Positions 10,788 to 20,836 are shown, counted from the stretch's first letter. The stretch: DNA of 64,000 nt from Pseudomonas bharatica CSV86 (GCF_000319305.2 NZ_AMWJ02000002.1:1-64000); one strand, 5' to 3'. Program-made: numbers and translations. Notes: generated from the sequence alone by a model not told the origin.

Positions 10788-11924
10788 TCATAACTCACAA
10801 TCCTTCCATGCCCGCACAGATCTGACCCAGAAATTAATAGACAGGGAGGTACTAAGCGACATAACTCGATGAAACCAACCTTCGGGCAAAAAGAATAAGT
10901 CACCAGGCTGAAGAATTACCTGTAGGAAATCTACATTTTTGGCGCTTGGAAATCTCTCAAAATCAGGATTATCTGGATCAAAGTCGCAGCCCTCCAGCCC
11001 GCCTTGAGGTGCGGTTGCCCAACTACCCAAGGCCTGACGGTGATGTGGTGCTGCCAGCAACATGGACTTTTCTCCCCAGACCTGGGCGAACAGATTGTCC
11101 GTGTCGTCACGGTGAAGTGGTGTCAGAGTACCTCTTGGCCCAAGCCAGAAACGCGGACCCACATGTAATTTAGGGTCAAAGTAATCCGGTAGGCGAATCA
11201 GGTTAAGCCATTGTTGTGGCAACTGATTGTTACCCATATAGGCAGGCGGTTCATCGCCGGCGAACTGATTTCGCTCCATGGTAGCAACGAAATCCCGGAG
11301 TGGAGTGGTTCTGAACTCACGCTCTGACGAAAACGCGTTCCGGGCATATTCGCCATGGCGTGTGATTCCTTGAACATGCGCCAAATGTTCAAGTGCCTCG
11401 GCCTTGGGCATCTTGAACAAGGGCCAGTCATCGAGCGCATCGCTGAGCACTAGTGGTATGCCCTTATTCTTGTACGAGTCGAAGTTTTTCCGGCACACCT
11501 CATGCGCGGGCAGTCGTGGGATGCTGCTTAGCAGCAGCGGCGCCGACAAGTGCTCACTTGCCCGTGGGACTGCGGGGTAGCGCTGGTTCATCCGCACCGG
11601 TGCGGCGCTGGATAATGGTCGCAGCCTTGCGCTGATCAATTGTGGTAGCAATGTCGCCAAGCCGATCTGTCCATGGATCTTCAACCTCCCTGTGGCGAAG
11701 AGGTTTTCTATATCACCCCGCCCCTCCATGATCTCCAGGAACATCTGCTTATCCAATCCAATCGTGACATCAGCGCGAGGGTGCAGGCCCGCTTGCGGCA
11801 CGCTGGATGCCGGAGCATCGACCCAGAATCGCTCTTGGTCCGAGAACAGGAACTGGAATGTCCCGGCGACACCCACGGTATGGGCTTTGGCAAACAGTGA
11901 TGACAGCGCAGATTGCAGTGGCAT
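10788..11924 (-). CDS. SCP2-JmjC-type (cupin_8) Fe(II)/2-oxoglutarate hydroxylase
   Basis: A two-domain protein of 378 residues. Residues about 10-110 resemble an SCP2 sterol-carrier fold (FLFSDQERFWVDA..., ENLFATGRLKIHGQIG). The C-terminal part is a JmjC-like cupin: LTPLHRDDTDNLFAQVWGEK holds the iron-binding H-x-D, and PEGWFHRVMSL near the end gives the distal His. Such enzymes hydroxylate protein, peptide or small-molecule substrates. The start at 11924 was chosen because upstream codons overlap the preceding gene and the SCP2 domain starts just after. It is the last gene of the minus-strand microcin export arm, 37 bases after the SbmA-like gene. A role in modifying the microcin or its attached group is inference from position; ribosomal-protein or tRNA hydroxylation are alternatives. 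Confidence 0.75.
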   Translation of the reverse strand: MPLQSALSSLFAKAHTVGVAGTFQFLFSDQERFWVDAPASSVPQAGLHPRADVTIGLDKQMFLEIMEGRGDIENLFATGRLKIHGQIGLATLLPQLISARLRPLSSAAPVRMNQRYPAVPRASEHLSAPLLLSSIPRLPAHEVCRKNFDSYKNKGIPLVLSDALDDWPLFKMPKAEALEHLAHVQGITRHGEYARNAFSSEREFRTTPLRDFVATMERNQFAGDEPPAYMGNNQLPQQWLNLIRLPDYFDPKLHVGPRFWLGPRGTLTPLHRDDTDNLFAQVWGEKSMLLAAPHHRQALGSWATAPQGGLEGCDFDPDNPDFERFPSAKNVDFLQVILQPGDLFFLPEGWFHRVMSLSTSLSINFWVRSVRAWKDCEL

Positions 11925-11961
11925 TTTTAAAGGCCTGTATCGGGTGGAATATGGGATCTGC

Positions 11962-13075
11962 TTACTTGGCAAATAGCGACGGGTAATCGAGATTATTCCC
12001 TTCAGTTCGAGACAACACTGCGAGCGCGCCATCGAATGAAATGAGGCGGTCCGTCGTTGCCTTCCAGTCAGCCAGGCGGTGGTAGGCATTGATGAACCAA
12101 CTGAGGTTTCCACACAGGTTGCCGAACGCCGAATTTATCTGCATGACATCGCCGAACATGATGGCGCCGGAGAAAAAACCGCGGCACCGCCAACAGGCTG
12201 CTGAAGATCAGCGAGAGCTGGCTATAACTCTCGGTGAAGAGTGAAAGGCGCATTTTGACGCGGATGGTCCGGCGCATGTTGGCAAGGCTGACATCGAGCT
12301 TTTCGCTTATGCGATCTTTTTCACCGCTGCGGCCCGCGTGGTTTTCCTGCATGGTGGAACCGTCACGAAAGCGGAACAGGAAATAGCGGAGGTCGGCTTC
12401 AGAGCGCTGCTGATTGTTGCTTAAAGACACCAGCTTGAATCCGATCTTCTGGCTGATGTAGGTGCCAAGAAGGGCATACAAAATGGCGGCCCAGAACATA
12501 TACGCTGGGATACTAACGCCCCACAACAGCGCATCGCCCGAGATACCGATCAACACGATGCTGAATGAAATAACGCTGACCAATGTGTAGAGCAGGCCGC
12601 AGGCGAGATCTATAGTCTCGAAGGTGAATTTATTGATATCCTCTGCAATCCGTTGATCCGGGTTATCCACACAGTGTTCGACATGGTGGGGCCGGTTGGA
12701 CTCGATAATCCATGCTGAAAGGTAGTGGTTGGTCAGCCAGCGTCGCCATCTCAGGGCGAAAACATCGACCAAATAGGTTATCAGCACAGAACGCACTACC
12801 GAGAACAATATGATAGCGAGAAATACCACGACCAGAATATAGAACCTATGGGAGTCAAGCTCCTGAATCGCGTTGTAGAAATGCTTGTACCATTCGTTGA
12901 TCGACAGAGCGGTAGCCACGGCAAGCAGCGAAAGGACAAAAAGTACGAACAACGACCACCACGCAAATACTTTTTCCTCTCCTCGCCAATATAACGAAAG
13001 CACGTAGAACGTCTTGCGATAAAACGATGGATTGCCAAGAGCTTCCTGCTCCCTCTGCAGACTATTCGAACTCAT
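11962..13075 (-). CDS. ABC_membrane_2 (YddA/SbmA-BacA-type) transporter without ATPase domain
   Basis: Inner-membrane peptide-transport protein. The sequence matches the membrane half of YddA/BacA-type transporters: several membrane helices (about residues 38-60, 82-105, 160-215), the conserved RWRRWLTNHYLSAW segment and DNPDQRIAEDI loop. The frame is broken near 12175 in a run of six A (plus strand). Removing one base restores RFFSGAIMFGDVMQINSAF and the normal family continuation to LADWKATTDRL. The gene then stops (...YPSLFAK) where YddA homologues continue into the nucleotide-binding domain, so the product is about 370 residues, like SbmA in having no ATPase. In a microcin cluster it may give self-protection, export an intermediate or take up a peptide; the sequence does not decide. 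Confidence 0.75.
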
Positions 13076-13148
13076 CAGGACCTCACGGTTTATCTCGGTT
13101 TTCTTGAACAGCGATCTCTTAATTCAATGGCGTGCTCTTCGGCGCGCT

Positions 13149-14563
13149 TCACAGAGTCCAGAAGCCTAAACGTCCCAGACTTGCCGCCAGCCTCAATCGG
13201 GCTAGGTACCAACTGTTCAAGGCAGTGATGTTTTGCTGTTCAGCGCTCGCATAGGCAGAAGAAGCATTGAGCAATTCGGTCATGCTGCCGACACCCGAGC
13301 GATAACGGCCTCGTACAACCTCCAACGCCTGGGTCGCTTGCTCTACCCACTCGGCGGTTCGTTCAAGCGCCTGCGTTTCAGTGGTCAAATCTTGGTAGCT
13401 AGCCCACAGTTCCAGAGCGATGCGCTGCTCGACTTCAGCCAGTTCCGCTTCGCCGGCTTGCACCCGTGCCCGGGCGCCGCGGATCAGGTACGTACGCTCG
13501 AAACCTTCAAACAACGGGATGCTGATTTGCAGGCCGACAGAGTGGTCGCGAGTACGACTGTCTCCGTTGTATTCCATGGGTTGGCGGGTCTGGGCATCCG
13601 AGGCAGAGGCGATGAACGACAGACTGGGACGGCCCGCGGCCTCTTGTTCCTTGACCGTCGCTTGAGCGGCCTCAAGCCGAGCTTTCGCAGCGATGAGTGA
13701 TGGATGCTCCTCGTGGGCTTGCTGAAGCAATACATCGATACTTTTGACAAACGCGATTCCGGGGGACTTGATCAGGGTATCGGTCAAACCAATTGGTGTA
13801 TCCGGCGGGAGCCCCATGCGTAACGCAATTTGGCCCTGCGCATAGCGCACAGCCCCTAGGCCACGGAGCTCGCTCAGCCTGGCCTGGGTGTAAGCCGTCT
13901 GGCTTGAAGACGATCTGACAACGCAGCGGCTCCGGCCTCGTATTTGGCGCTAGCATCCTTGAGGTTTTCAGCGGCCAACGCAGAGACTTGTCGGGCAGCC
14001 CGCTGACTGTCCTGTGCCGCCAAAGTGTCGTAGTACAACTTAGCCGCCAGTAAGAATGTCTCCTGCAATTGGTTGTCCCTAGTGGCATTGGCAGCGAGCA
14101 GAAGCTGGCGAGCATTATGCAGAGTCGCCTCCCTACGTCCGAAATCAAACAACACCCAGCTCAGCCCCAAACGGTATTCGAGGCGGCGTTGGCGTCCTTC
14201 GGTGGAATAAGCATCTAACTGATCGTAGGCAGTATCATTGCGGCCATGGGTAATCGCCGAGCTGGCTTCGATCCTTGGTAAGTACGCGGCCTGAGCCACT
14301 CCAACCTGAGCTGCAAATACTCTTGACTCAGCCCAGGCTTGTCGTGTCAAAGGGTCACGACAGAGTACCTGTTCAATCACTACTTCTAGAGTCAACGATG
14401 CGTGATTCAGATTGTCCCCGCAGGCCTCAGACATGGTTCGGCCATCCGGCAGCCGGGAGGATGTAACACCTTGCTCCACCCTGAATACGTCGAGCGCCGA
14501 CGCACCGCTCGACCAGATACAGACTACAGCCAGAACATTCACGACAAAGGTTGCGCACTTCAT
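13149..14563 (-). CDS. TolC-like outer-membrane efflux protein of the microcin exporter
   Basis: Outer-membrane channel of a type I secretion system. It has a signal peptide (VVNVLAVVCIWSSGASA) and the paired coiled-coil repeats of TolC-family proteins (QVGVAQAAYLPRIEASS... and AEVEQRIALELWASYQDLTTE). The frame is split near 13895: adding one base gives QARTAYTQARLSELRGLGAVRYAQGQ, joining both halves into a protein of about 471 residues, normal for the family. The start codon overlaps the stop of the C39-ABC gene by four bases (ATGA), showing translational coupling. Colicin V-type systems usually borrow the chromosomal TolC; a dedicated copy here makes the island self-sufficient for export in a new host. 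Confidence 0.9.
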
Positions 14564-16724
14564 GGCGCAATCGCTTGCTTTGATGTTCGTGCGCCGACCG
14601 CGACTCTGGTCTCTTGGACGACCCTCCCTGCCTCTAGGCGAACAACGCGATCCGCCGACGCAATCGTCTCTGCACGGTGAGCAATGATGATGCGTGTCAC
14701 CTTCAGGTCTTGAATCGCTCGATTGACTCGCTGTTCACAGCCTGTATCCAAATGACTTGTCGCTTCATCGAGAATCAGGATCTCAGGGCGCTTATATAGG
14801 GCACGAGCAAGCATCAGGCGTTGTTTCTGCCCGCCCGACAACACCGTTCCCATATCCCCCACGAGAGTGTTGTAGCCCATCGGCATCGCCAGTACTTCCT
14901 CATGTATCGAGACCTTGCGGGCACACTCCATCGCCCAGTCCAGGTCAGGACTTGATTCGAAGAAGGTAATGTTTTCCATCAATGAACCGGTGAATAGGCA
15001 GTCGTCTTGGAGGACCGTGCCGATCCTGCTGCGCCAAGTGTCGACTTCGAGGTGGCGCAATTCGGTCCCGGCTATACGTATCTGCCCCATAACAGGGTGC
15101 AATATTCCCAGCATCAGGTTGACAAGCGTGCTCTTGCCGCAGCCCGATTTACCGGTGATCGCGATCGACTCTCCTCGAGTGATATACAGGTCTAGGCCAT
15201 CCAGCACCCAGGGTTCCTGGTCCGAGTAACGATATCTCAAGCCCTGAATATCGATATCAAGGGCAACCGGTGACAAGGCAGATATACCGGAGATGTCCTG
15301 CGCTTCTTCCAGGGGATGTAGAACGATGTCGGCTAACCGCTCGCCCTGAAGGCGCAGCATGCGCAACTCGAATAAGTGATCTACCAGGCTGGCCACGCGG
15401 CCAACAAACTGTCCCTTGTAGGCCATGAAGGCCATCAGCACACCGACACTGAACTGGTTGTCCATCACCAGCGACGCGCCGAAGCCTATGGCTAACAGGT
15501 TTTCCAGGCCGAAGATCAGACTATTGAGCTGGGTATATAACAGCTGCAGTTTTTGCGTGCGCAATCCGGCGTTGATCTGCATCACTAGAAGACCAAGCCA
15601 GGTCGCACGCCGCTCGTTGTGACGCTGGAACAACTTAAGTGTGCGCATGCCGCGCAATGTTTCCAGGAAGTGACTATCCACCCGCGCAGCATGGATGATT
15701 TGCTCTTCGCTGGCCCGTCGTAACGGTTGGTACCAAGCCCAGCGGACAAGTATGTAGAGAAGCATTGCAGCCACCGCGACCAGGGCCAGCAGGGGGCTAT
15801 AAACCAGCATCAAGAGCAGGGTCGCCAGGCTCATCAGACCATCAAGTACCGTCGAGAAAAAGGTTGCCGTCAGGGTCTGCTGTATCTTACCCACTGCACC
15901 GAACCGCGAAACCACGTCCCCAGATGGCGTTTTTCGAAGTATTGAATGGGAAGGCGCACTAGGTGACTGAACACATTGGCTTGCCATTGCACACCCAGAA
16001 GGGTACTCATGTGCATCGTCACCCAGTCCCGGACCAAGCTAACCGACTGTTTCATCAGCAATAGCAAACCGAAGCCGATCATCAAGGTAATCAGTAGATC
16101 GTGATCCTTGGTCACCAGCACGTTGTCAACGGTCCACTGCAGCAAGAGGGGACTGACCAGCGAGAATACTTCCAGCGCGAGGGCCAGAAGCAATACCTGC
16201 CCCAGCGACCGATACAAACCGGTAACACGCCCCAACATATGTGTCACACCGATCTGCGCTGGCGCGGGTTGCTGCTGGAAATCATTTTCCGGCCAGACTT
16301 CCAAGGCCACACCAGTAAACGCCTTGCTCGCTTCACTCAGGCTCAGTTGGCGAACGCCTTGGGCCGGGTCATGTAAAGTCAACCGCTGGCCATCAACGGC
16401 CTTTAATACGACGAAATGGTTGAAGTTCCAGTGCAGTACGCAAGGCAACCTCAGGTTGCCCAACTCATCCAGCTCTGCCCTGACCGCACGTGTGCCGAAC
16501 TTGAGCCGGTCTGCGGTATGAATCAGGTGCTTGAGGGTGGTCCCCTTGAGCGACACGCTGAACTGCCGGCGAAGTTCCATAAGTGTGGTCTGGTGGCCGT
16601 GGTAGCTGGCGATCATCACCAGACAGGCCAAGCCACATTCAGTCGCCTCCGTCTGTAGGGTCAGTGGCAACCGTCGCCCCAGACGCAGGGCTAAAGCGTC
16701 GAGATAGTTCATCGGCGCTTGCAT
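14560..16724 (-). CDS. CvaB-like peptidase C39 ABC transporter (microcin processing and export)
   Basis: Cleaves the double-glycine leader and exports the mature peptide. Domains in order: peptidase C39 (residues 1 to about 150) with catalytic Cys in QTEATECGLACL, His in LHWNFNHFVVLK and Asp in LHDPAQG; a six-helix membrane domain; and a nucleotide-binding domain with Walker A GKSGCGKST, signature LSGGQKQR and Walker B ILILDEATSHLD. The frame is split near 15922, where one G is lost: CACCTGGGGACGTGG should carry five G, which restores HLGDVVSRFGAVGKIQQTL. The full protein is about 721 residues, close to CvaB. It directly follows the CvaA-like gene (TGA then ATG) and overlaps tolC by four bases. 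The substrate is most likely the peptide encoded at 20837. Confidence 0.93.
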
Positions 16725-17996
16725 TCACAGCTTTCCAGTCAGGGTGTAGAGAGGTTCGAGCACCCATTCGTAAAGGTGGCGTGTCTCCTGAAGAATATCC
16801 GCTTCAATCAGCATGCCCGTCTGTAGCGGCCGGTATTCGCCGTAGGCACGCACCGACTGGTTTTCGATATCTACTCGGATGCGGTATATCTGTTCACCAT
16901 CGATCCCGAGCCCTGGGATGCTCCCTGTCATATTGGCGAGATCAGCAGCTGAAAGTGTCGTGCGGGATATCGAGCGGACCTGCCCCTGATGCTGACCAAA
17001 CTTCTGATAGGGATATGCCCGGTAGCGGAGCATCACTGCGTCGCCCGTGCGAATGAAGCCGATAGTCTTGCTCGGTGCGTAGAGCTCCGCTTGCAGTGTG
17101 GAGTCGGCGGGCACAATGCTCATTAGTGCGCGACTACTGTCAACGGTCTGCCCTGCCTCAGCGAGAATAGAAGTGGCAATGCCCTGATCAGGAGCGGTGA
17201 TGAACACCGAACGTTTCGCTTCACTTTCGATAAGCTCCTGTTCGACGGATGACAAAGCACGGCGGATACTGGCAAGTTGATTCTCATGCAATGCCGGTAG
17301 CCCAGAGAGTTCGTGTTGTCGTTCAACCCGTTGCTGGCGGAGCGAGGTTGTCTCACGCATCAATCCTTGCAATGTCTGCCGCTCACCCAGTAACTGCGCT
17401 TGGCGCTGTTGAAGTTGATCCATCGAGATGTAGCCTTTGTCCATCAATCCTTGATATCGGTCAGCCGCATTATCAGCCAAACCGACGAGCTTCTTTTGAC
17501 TGCTCAACTGCTGTACCAATGCCTCCAGCTCATTACTTAAACTATCTAATTTGCTTTGCAGGCTCTGCCGCTCTTCCAATTGTAACTTTTTCTGCTTATT
17601 CAGCTCTTCAATTAATGAGCTACGGCGCTGTGTGAGTTTTTCACTAATACTGGCCTGTACCAGACCTGCATCAGTTGACCGTTCGCTAGAAATAAGAAAA
17701 AGCCGAGCATTACGATCAACTTTTTGGCCTTCCTCAACGTAGCGCTTAAGCACCACTCCGTACTGAGGAGAATGAATTTTCATCTGACCAGAGACTGGCA
17801 CCAACTGCCCTTGCAACGTGCTGCGCTTGGTGTACGTTCCGAACGCAAAAAAAAGCATCACTAGTGAAGCGAATACAACCGCAATCATAGTCATGACGGT
17901 GAAGGTTAGAGGTCTGGTCAGGACAATCTCCCCAAGCCAACTAATCTGACGAGATGCTAATGCTTCGGCCCTAAACAAGGGTATTTTGCTGGTCAC
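16725..17996 (-). CDS. CvaA-like periplasmic adaptor (HlyD family)
   Basis: Membrane-fusion protein joining the C39-ABC transporter to the TolC-like channel. It has one N-terminal membrane helix (about residues 32-55, FTVMTMIAVVFASLVMLFFA) after a short cytoplasmic segment FRAEALASRQISWLGEI, which is typical of CvaA. A lipoyl/barrel-sandwich strand (HSPQYGVVLKRYVEEGQKV), a long coiled-coil hairpin (residues 110-240) and a C-terminal beta-barrel domain follow. Length is 423 residues, as expected. It is the first gene of the minus-strand export operon. The divergent luxR-type gene starts about 210 bases away, so promoters for both arms probably lie in 17997-18208. Confidence 0.92.
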   Translation of the reverse strand: MTSKIPLFRAEALASRQISWLGEIVLTRPLTFTVMTMIAVVFASLVMLFFAFGTYTKRSTLQGQLVPVSGQMKIHSPQYGVVLKRYVEEGQKVDRNARLFLISSERSTDAGLVQASISEKLTQRRSSLIEELNKQKKLQLEERQSLQSKLDSLSNELEALVQQLSSQKKLVGLADNAADRYQGLMDKGYISMDQLQQRQAQLLGERQTLQGLMRETTSLRQQRVERQHELSGLPALHENQLASIRRALSSVEQELIESEAKRSVFITAPDQGIATSILAEAGQTVDSSRALMSIVPADSTLQAELYAPSKTIGFIRTGDAVMLRYRAYPYQKFGQHQGQVRSISRTTLSAADLANMTGSIPGLGIDGEQIYRIRVDIENQSVRAYGEYRPLQTGMLIEADILQETRHLYEWVLEPLYTLTGKL

Positions 17997-18208
17997 GCCA
18001 CCATCCTTAATCCGACAAATTTACTCGGGTATTTCTTGTCATGGGGGCTCTTACCTTTGCTGCACTCCTTCTCCTCTGAGAAGCAACGGAAAGGGAGTAA
18101 ATTTTACGGCCGCCTATTCGTATGCATTCCGTTAGCAACCCGAGGCACCGCCTTGGCCCTTGCAACGCTAGGGGTGGGTACAACATCGAAGATCGCATGG
18201 AGCTATCA
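17997..18208. promoter_or_regulatory. Divergent promoter region of the two microcin arms
   Basis: About 210 bases between the oppositely oriented cvaA-like and luxR-type genes. Both transcription units must start here or just upstream, although the structural arm may also have its own promoter at 18419-18564. No confident -35/-10 pair, Fur box or LuxR box could be picked out by eye. Confidence 0.4.
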
Positions 18209-18418
18209 ATGAAGTTCACGGAACGAGAAACACATGTCATGCACTGGTTAAGTCACGGGCTAACCAACAAAGAAATCGCTCAAAAGCTAAATATCAGCGA
18301 TCACACGGTCAGGGACCATGTATCTTCAATGCTGAAAAAGAAGAAAGTAAAAAACAGGGTAGCGCTCACAACGTTAACCGCTAAACACGAGGAAATCTTC
18401 ACAAGACGCCCTGACTAA
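18209..18418 (+). CDS. Single-domain LuxR/GerE-type DNA-binding regulator
   Basis: A 69-residue protein made up almost entirely of a LuxR-type helix-turn-helix: FTERETHVMHWLSHGLTNKEIAQ, then LNISDHTVRDHVSSMLKKK. There is no receiver or autoinducer domain, so it resembles the stand-alone GerE class. The start at 18209 is preferred because GGAG lies 6 bases upstream; an upstream ATG at 18197 would add four residues. It stands at the head of the structural arm and divergent from the export arm, so control of the microcin locus is the simplest role. The signal it answers to is not visible. Confidence 0.8.
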   Translation: MKFTERETHVMHWLSHGLTNKEIAQKLNISDHTVRDHVSSMLKKKKVKNRVALTTLTAKHEEIFTRRPD

Positions 18419-18564
18419 ATACCCACTAACGATATCATGTCTCATGGCCACCATTCACCCTACAGATGTAGGGGACACTTTGCGACGTAAAAAACATAAT
18501 ATCCACAAAAGACCACTTCTGCTTGGCCGAAGCTCTGTCAGCGCCCTACATTATTAGCACGACG

Positions 18565-20313
18565 ATGAATAACAAAGCAGGATGTAACCCAAGCCTCATG
18601 GATACTAACCACCTCTCCAGCCTGAAAGAGGTTTTTGTACCTTTCGAGGCAGTAAAGGTCTCGGGATGTACCGTTGCCTACTTCAATAAAGCAACAGCCC
18701 CTGATAAAAATGAAGACTACTTGATCTCCAACTACAGCTATTTGGTTCCAACATCAAATTGCTTTGGCAGTCCGGCCCCAAAAACCTTTTGGGCCGAGCG
18801 CTATGGAGGTGACGGATTGGCGGGAAACGGCGGCGGAAGTCGTTGTGGTTTTGATGGGCTGTGGCAGCTTAAAGGAATTGGTCCAAATCAGTTGGTCGGA
18901 AATACTGCAGATATAGGGCATAGGGATGGCAACCTCTGCCTAATCACAGCGCTCTACGAGACCGCCTGGTCTGAACTTATAAGTTCCATACTTCCCTATG
19001 GGGCTGTGCGCACAGTGGCTGTAATGGACACAGGCCGGCAGTTTTCAATCAACGGAAAAATCAAGAACCGTGCACTTTTAGTCCGCGAGCCAGCAGTACG
19101 ACCCGCACACTTCATAAGATCAATTTATTTCTATGAAGAAAACAAAAACCGGCTATCCGCAGATGCTGAAAGAGTAAAGCAAGCAATCATCAGGCTAATC
19201 GACTTCCTACCAGAGACAGGAGGCTTATCACTCTCCACGGCCGACCGTCTAGAGCTAGGATTAGTGAAACTATCTCAGCGTTTTGCGCAGCAGTTCGCTG
19301 CAGCACGGGCCAAAAACGTTATCCATTACAATGTAAGCGCTTCAAATATCTCTTTGACCGGAGCATGGCTTGATTTGAGTGGAGCTTGTTTATTTTCCGA
19401 CCAAATCAAAGGGGACAGACTTGAAATAAATCGATTTAACGGTGAATTCGTTCCAGCCTTGGAAAGCATTTCCAACCTATGCTATTACCTAGAGAAATAT
19501 AAGATAATCGATAGCAACCGCTCACGGCAGATCTTAGAGAGCTCCAACACAAGCTTCTTTAAGACATATGATGAGTTCCTGTGCCTCCATTTAGTTATGC
19601 AAGCAGGTTTCCCACATATCTACGTGCAGAGTCTTCAGAGTACGCCGGAGTTTAAAAATCTCTCCACAAGCCTAAAGAATCTATTCAAGAGCGATGACTT
19701 TCGTACTTCGAGAATCTCTTTCTCCGAGAATTGGTGCGGATACGAACGCTGGACCGCTCATATTTTCAGAGCTTTGCTTTTCAACAAACTCCATGAGAAA
19801 GGCGACACTCAGTTTAACCTGATAAATCATGAGGCCACCATCCCCGCTGCCCTTGCATCTAGCTATAGCATTTTTTTTGATATGGCCGCGAAGACAGCGA
19901 TAAGATATGGTGTCAGCTTCAAAAACCTTGCTTGCTCCGTTGCGATAAACCTTACAAAACTGAATCGCAGCCACGAAAAGCTCTATAAATTACAACAAGA
20001 TATTGAGCACATCCAAGACATGGAAAATAATAAAAAAGCATCCTATCAAAAACTAATAACCAACTTTGTTTCTACTGGAAAATTTAGCTTATTAAACGAA
20101 CTCACCCTAGAAACCCAATTTTGGATTGGCGGCGGCATTGCTATATCTTATGATCCCTGCTCAGGACTTTACGATATTTCATCACAGAACCAAAATAAAG
20201 TCTGCTTCAGCGAGATGATGGCATACCGATCAGACAATAGTGAAATCGAGACCGCACTCAATTTTTATAAAAATATCTGGGAAATCCTGATTGAAAAACC
20301 ATCTCGAACTTAA
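18565..20313 (+). CDS. MchC/MceJ-position protein with SelO-like pseudokinase signatures
   Basis: A large protein (582 residues from ATG 18565; a TTG at 18523 could add 14) that I do not recognise by name. Several segments line up with the SelO protein-AMPylase family: WQLKGIG (100-106, Lys103 in the place of the SelO nucleotide Lys), DGNLCLITALYETAWSEL (121-138), RPAHFIRS (179-186) and SASNISLTGAWLDLSG (258-273). In the last, Asn261 and Asp270 have the same nine-residue spacing as the SelO metal-binding Asn/Asp pair; the preceding catalytic Asp is Ser260. Size and position next to an HlyC/MceI-like gene and a microcin precursor match MchC/MceJ of enterobacterial siderophore-microcin loci, whose partner reaction uses ATP. 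The SelO link is inference. The gene is AT-rich compared with flanks and overlaps the next gene by 23 bases. Confidence 0.65.
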   Translation: MNNKAGCNPSLMDTNHLSSLKEVFVPFEAVKVSGCTVAYFNKATAPDKNEDYLISNYSYLVPTSNCFGSPAPKTFWAERYGGDGLAGNGGGSRCGFDGLWQLKGIGPNQLVGNTADIGHRDGNLCLITALYETAWSELISSILPYGAVRTVAVMDTGRQFSINGKIKNRALLVREPAVRPAHFIRSIYFYEENKNRLSADAERVKQAIIRLIDFLPETGGLSLSTADRLELGLVKLSQRFAQQFAAARAKNVIHYNVSASNISLTGAWLDLSGACLFSDQIKGDRLEINRFNGEFVPALESISNLCYYLEKYKIIDSNRSRQILESSNTSFFKTYDEFLCLHLVMQAGFPHIYVQSLQSTPEFKNLSTSLKNLFKSDDFRTSRISFSENWCGYERWTAHIFRALLFNKLHEKGDTQFNLINHEATIPAALASSYSIFFDMAAKTAIRYGVSFKNLACSVAINLTKLNRSHEKLYKLQQDIEHIQDMENNKKASYQKLITNFVSTGKFSLLNELTLETQFWIGGGIAISYDPCSGLYDISSQNQNKVCFSEMMAYRSDNSEIETALNFYKNIWEILIEKPSRT

Positions 20314-20781
20314 CATCCACTGCCACAGCGAACCAATAAGCAGAAAAGCTGCCGAGCTTGGTTATGTAGCCATGATAATGTTTATGTCTGGAAGCTATTC
20401 TACCTTCCAAATGCGCACTTTGAATTTTTGGATAACACCTGCAATTGACCACCAGCAGATCCTATTCTTATTCGACAACACAGCAAGACCAATAGGCTAC
20501 GTAACTTGGGCACATCTAGCACCGGACACTGAGCACCGACTGTTGAATAACAAAGATTTCCTTCTGCACCCATCAGAATGGAATGAAGGTGGGAAAACCT
20601 GGTTGATTGATTTCTGCTTTCCATGCGGGGGGTGATGGAGTCTCGGGCGGCCATCAAAAAACACCTGAAGAGCAAAGGAGTGACAGAACTCTTTTGGGCG
20701 CACAGGAAAACTGATTATTCAATAAAAAAACCTGGAGGGTTTCGCTGTGAGATCAGAACAGACGCCACACGCCCTCGATAG
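20291..20781 (+). CDS. HlyC/MceI-like toxin-activating lysine acyltransferase family protein
   Basis: Member of the HlyC fold family, which includes MceI/MchD-type enzymes of siderophore microcins. Recognisable blocks: LGYVAMIMFMSGSYSTF, FWITPAI, RPIGYVTWAHLAPDTEHRLL, EWNEGGKTWLIDFCFP. Aligned without gaps to E. coli HlyC (recalled), the position of catalytic His23 is Tyr, while the conserved Asp in WLID (HlyC Asp92) is kept. The start is probably TTG 20291, overlapping the preceding gene. A stop at 20633 follows a run of six G; one added G lets the frame continue GVMESRAAIKKHLKSKG to a stop at 20779-20781, giving 163 residues, the family length. No RTX toxin is present, so the substrate is probably the microcin peptide. 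Confidence 0.75.
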
Positions 20782-20836
20782 TCATTAAGAATTTATAGCT
20801 CAATTTTTACACCACCAATCTCAAGGAGAGATAGCA

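Noticed and set aside
20291..20781. HlyC-like gene as activator of an RTX toxin
   Set aside because: No RTX toxin gene or nonapeptide repeats are in the window, and the exporter is of the C39 (leader-cleaving) type, so the partner is more likely the microcin.
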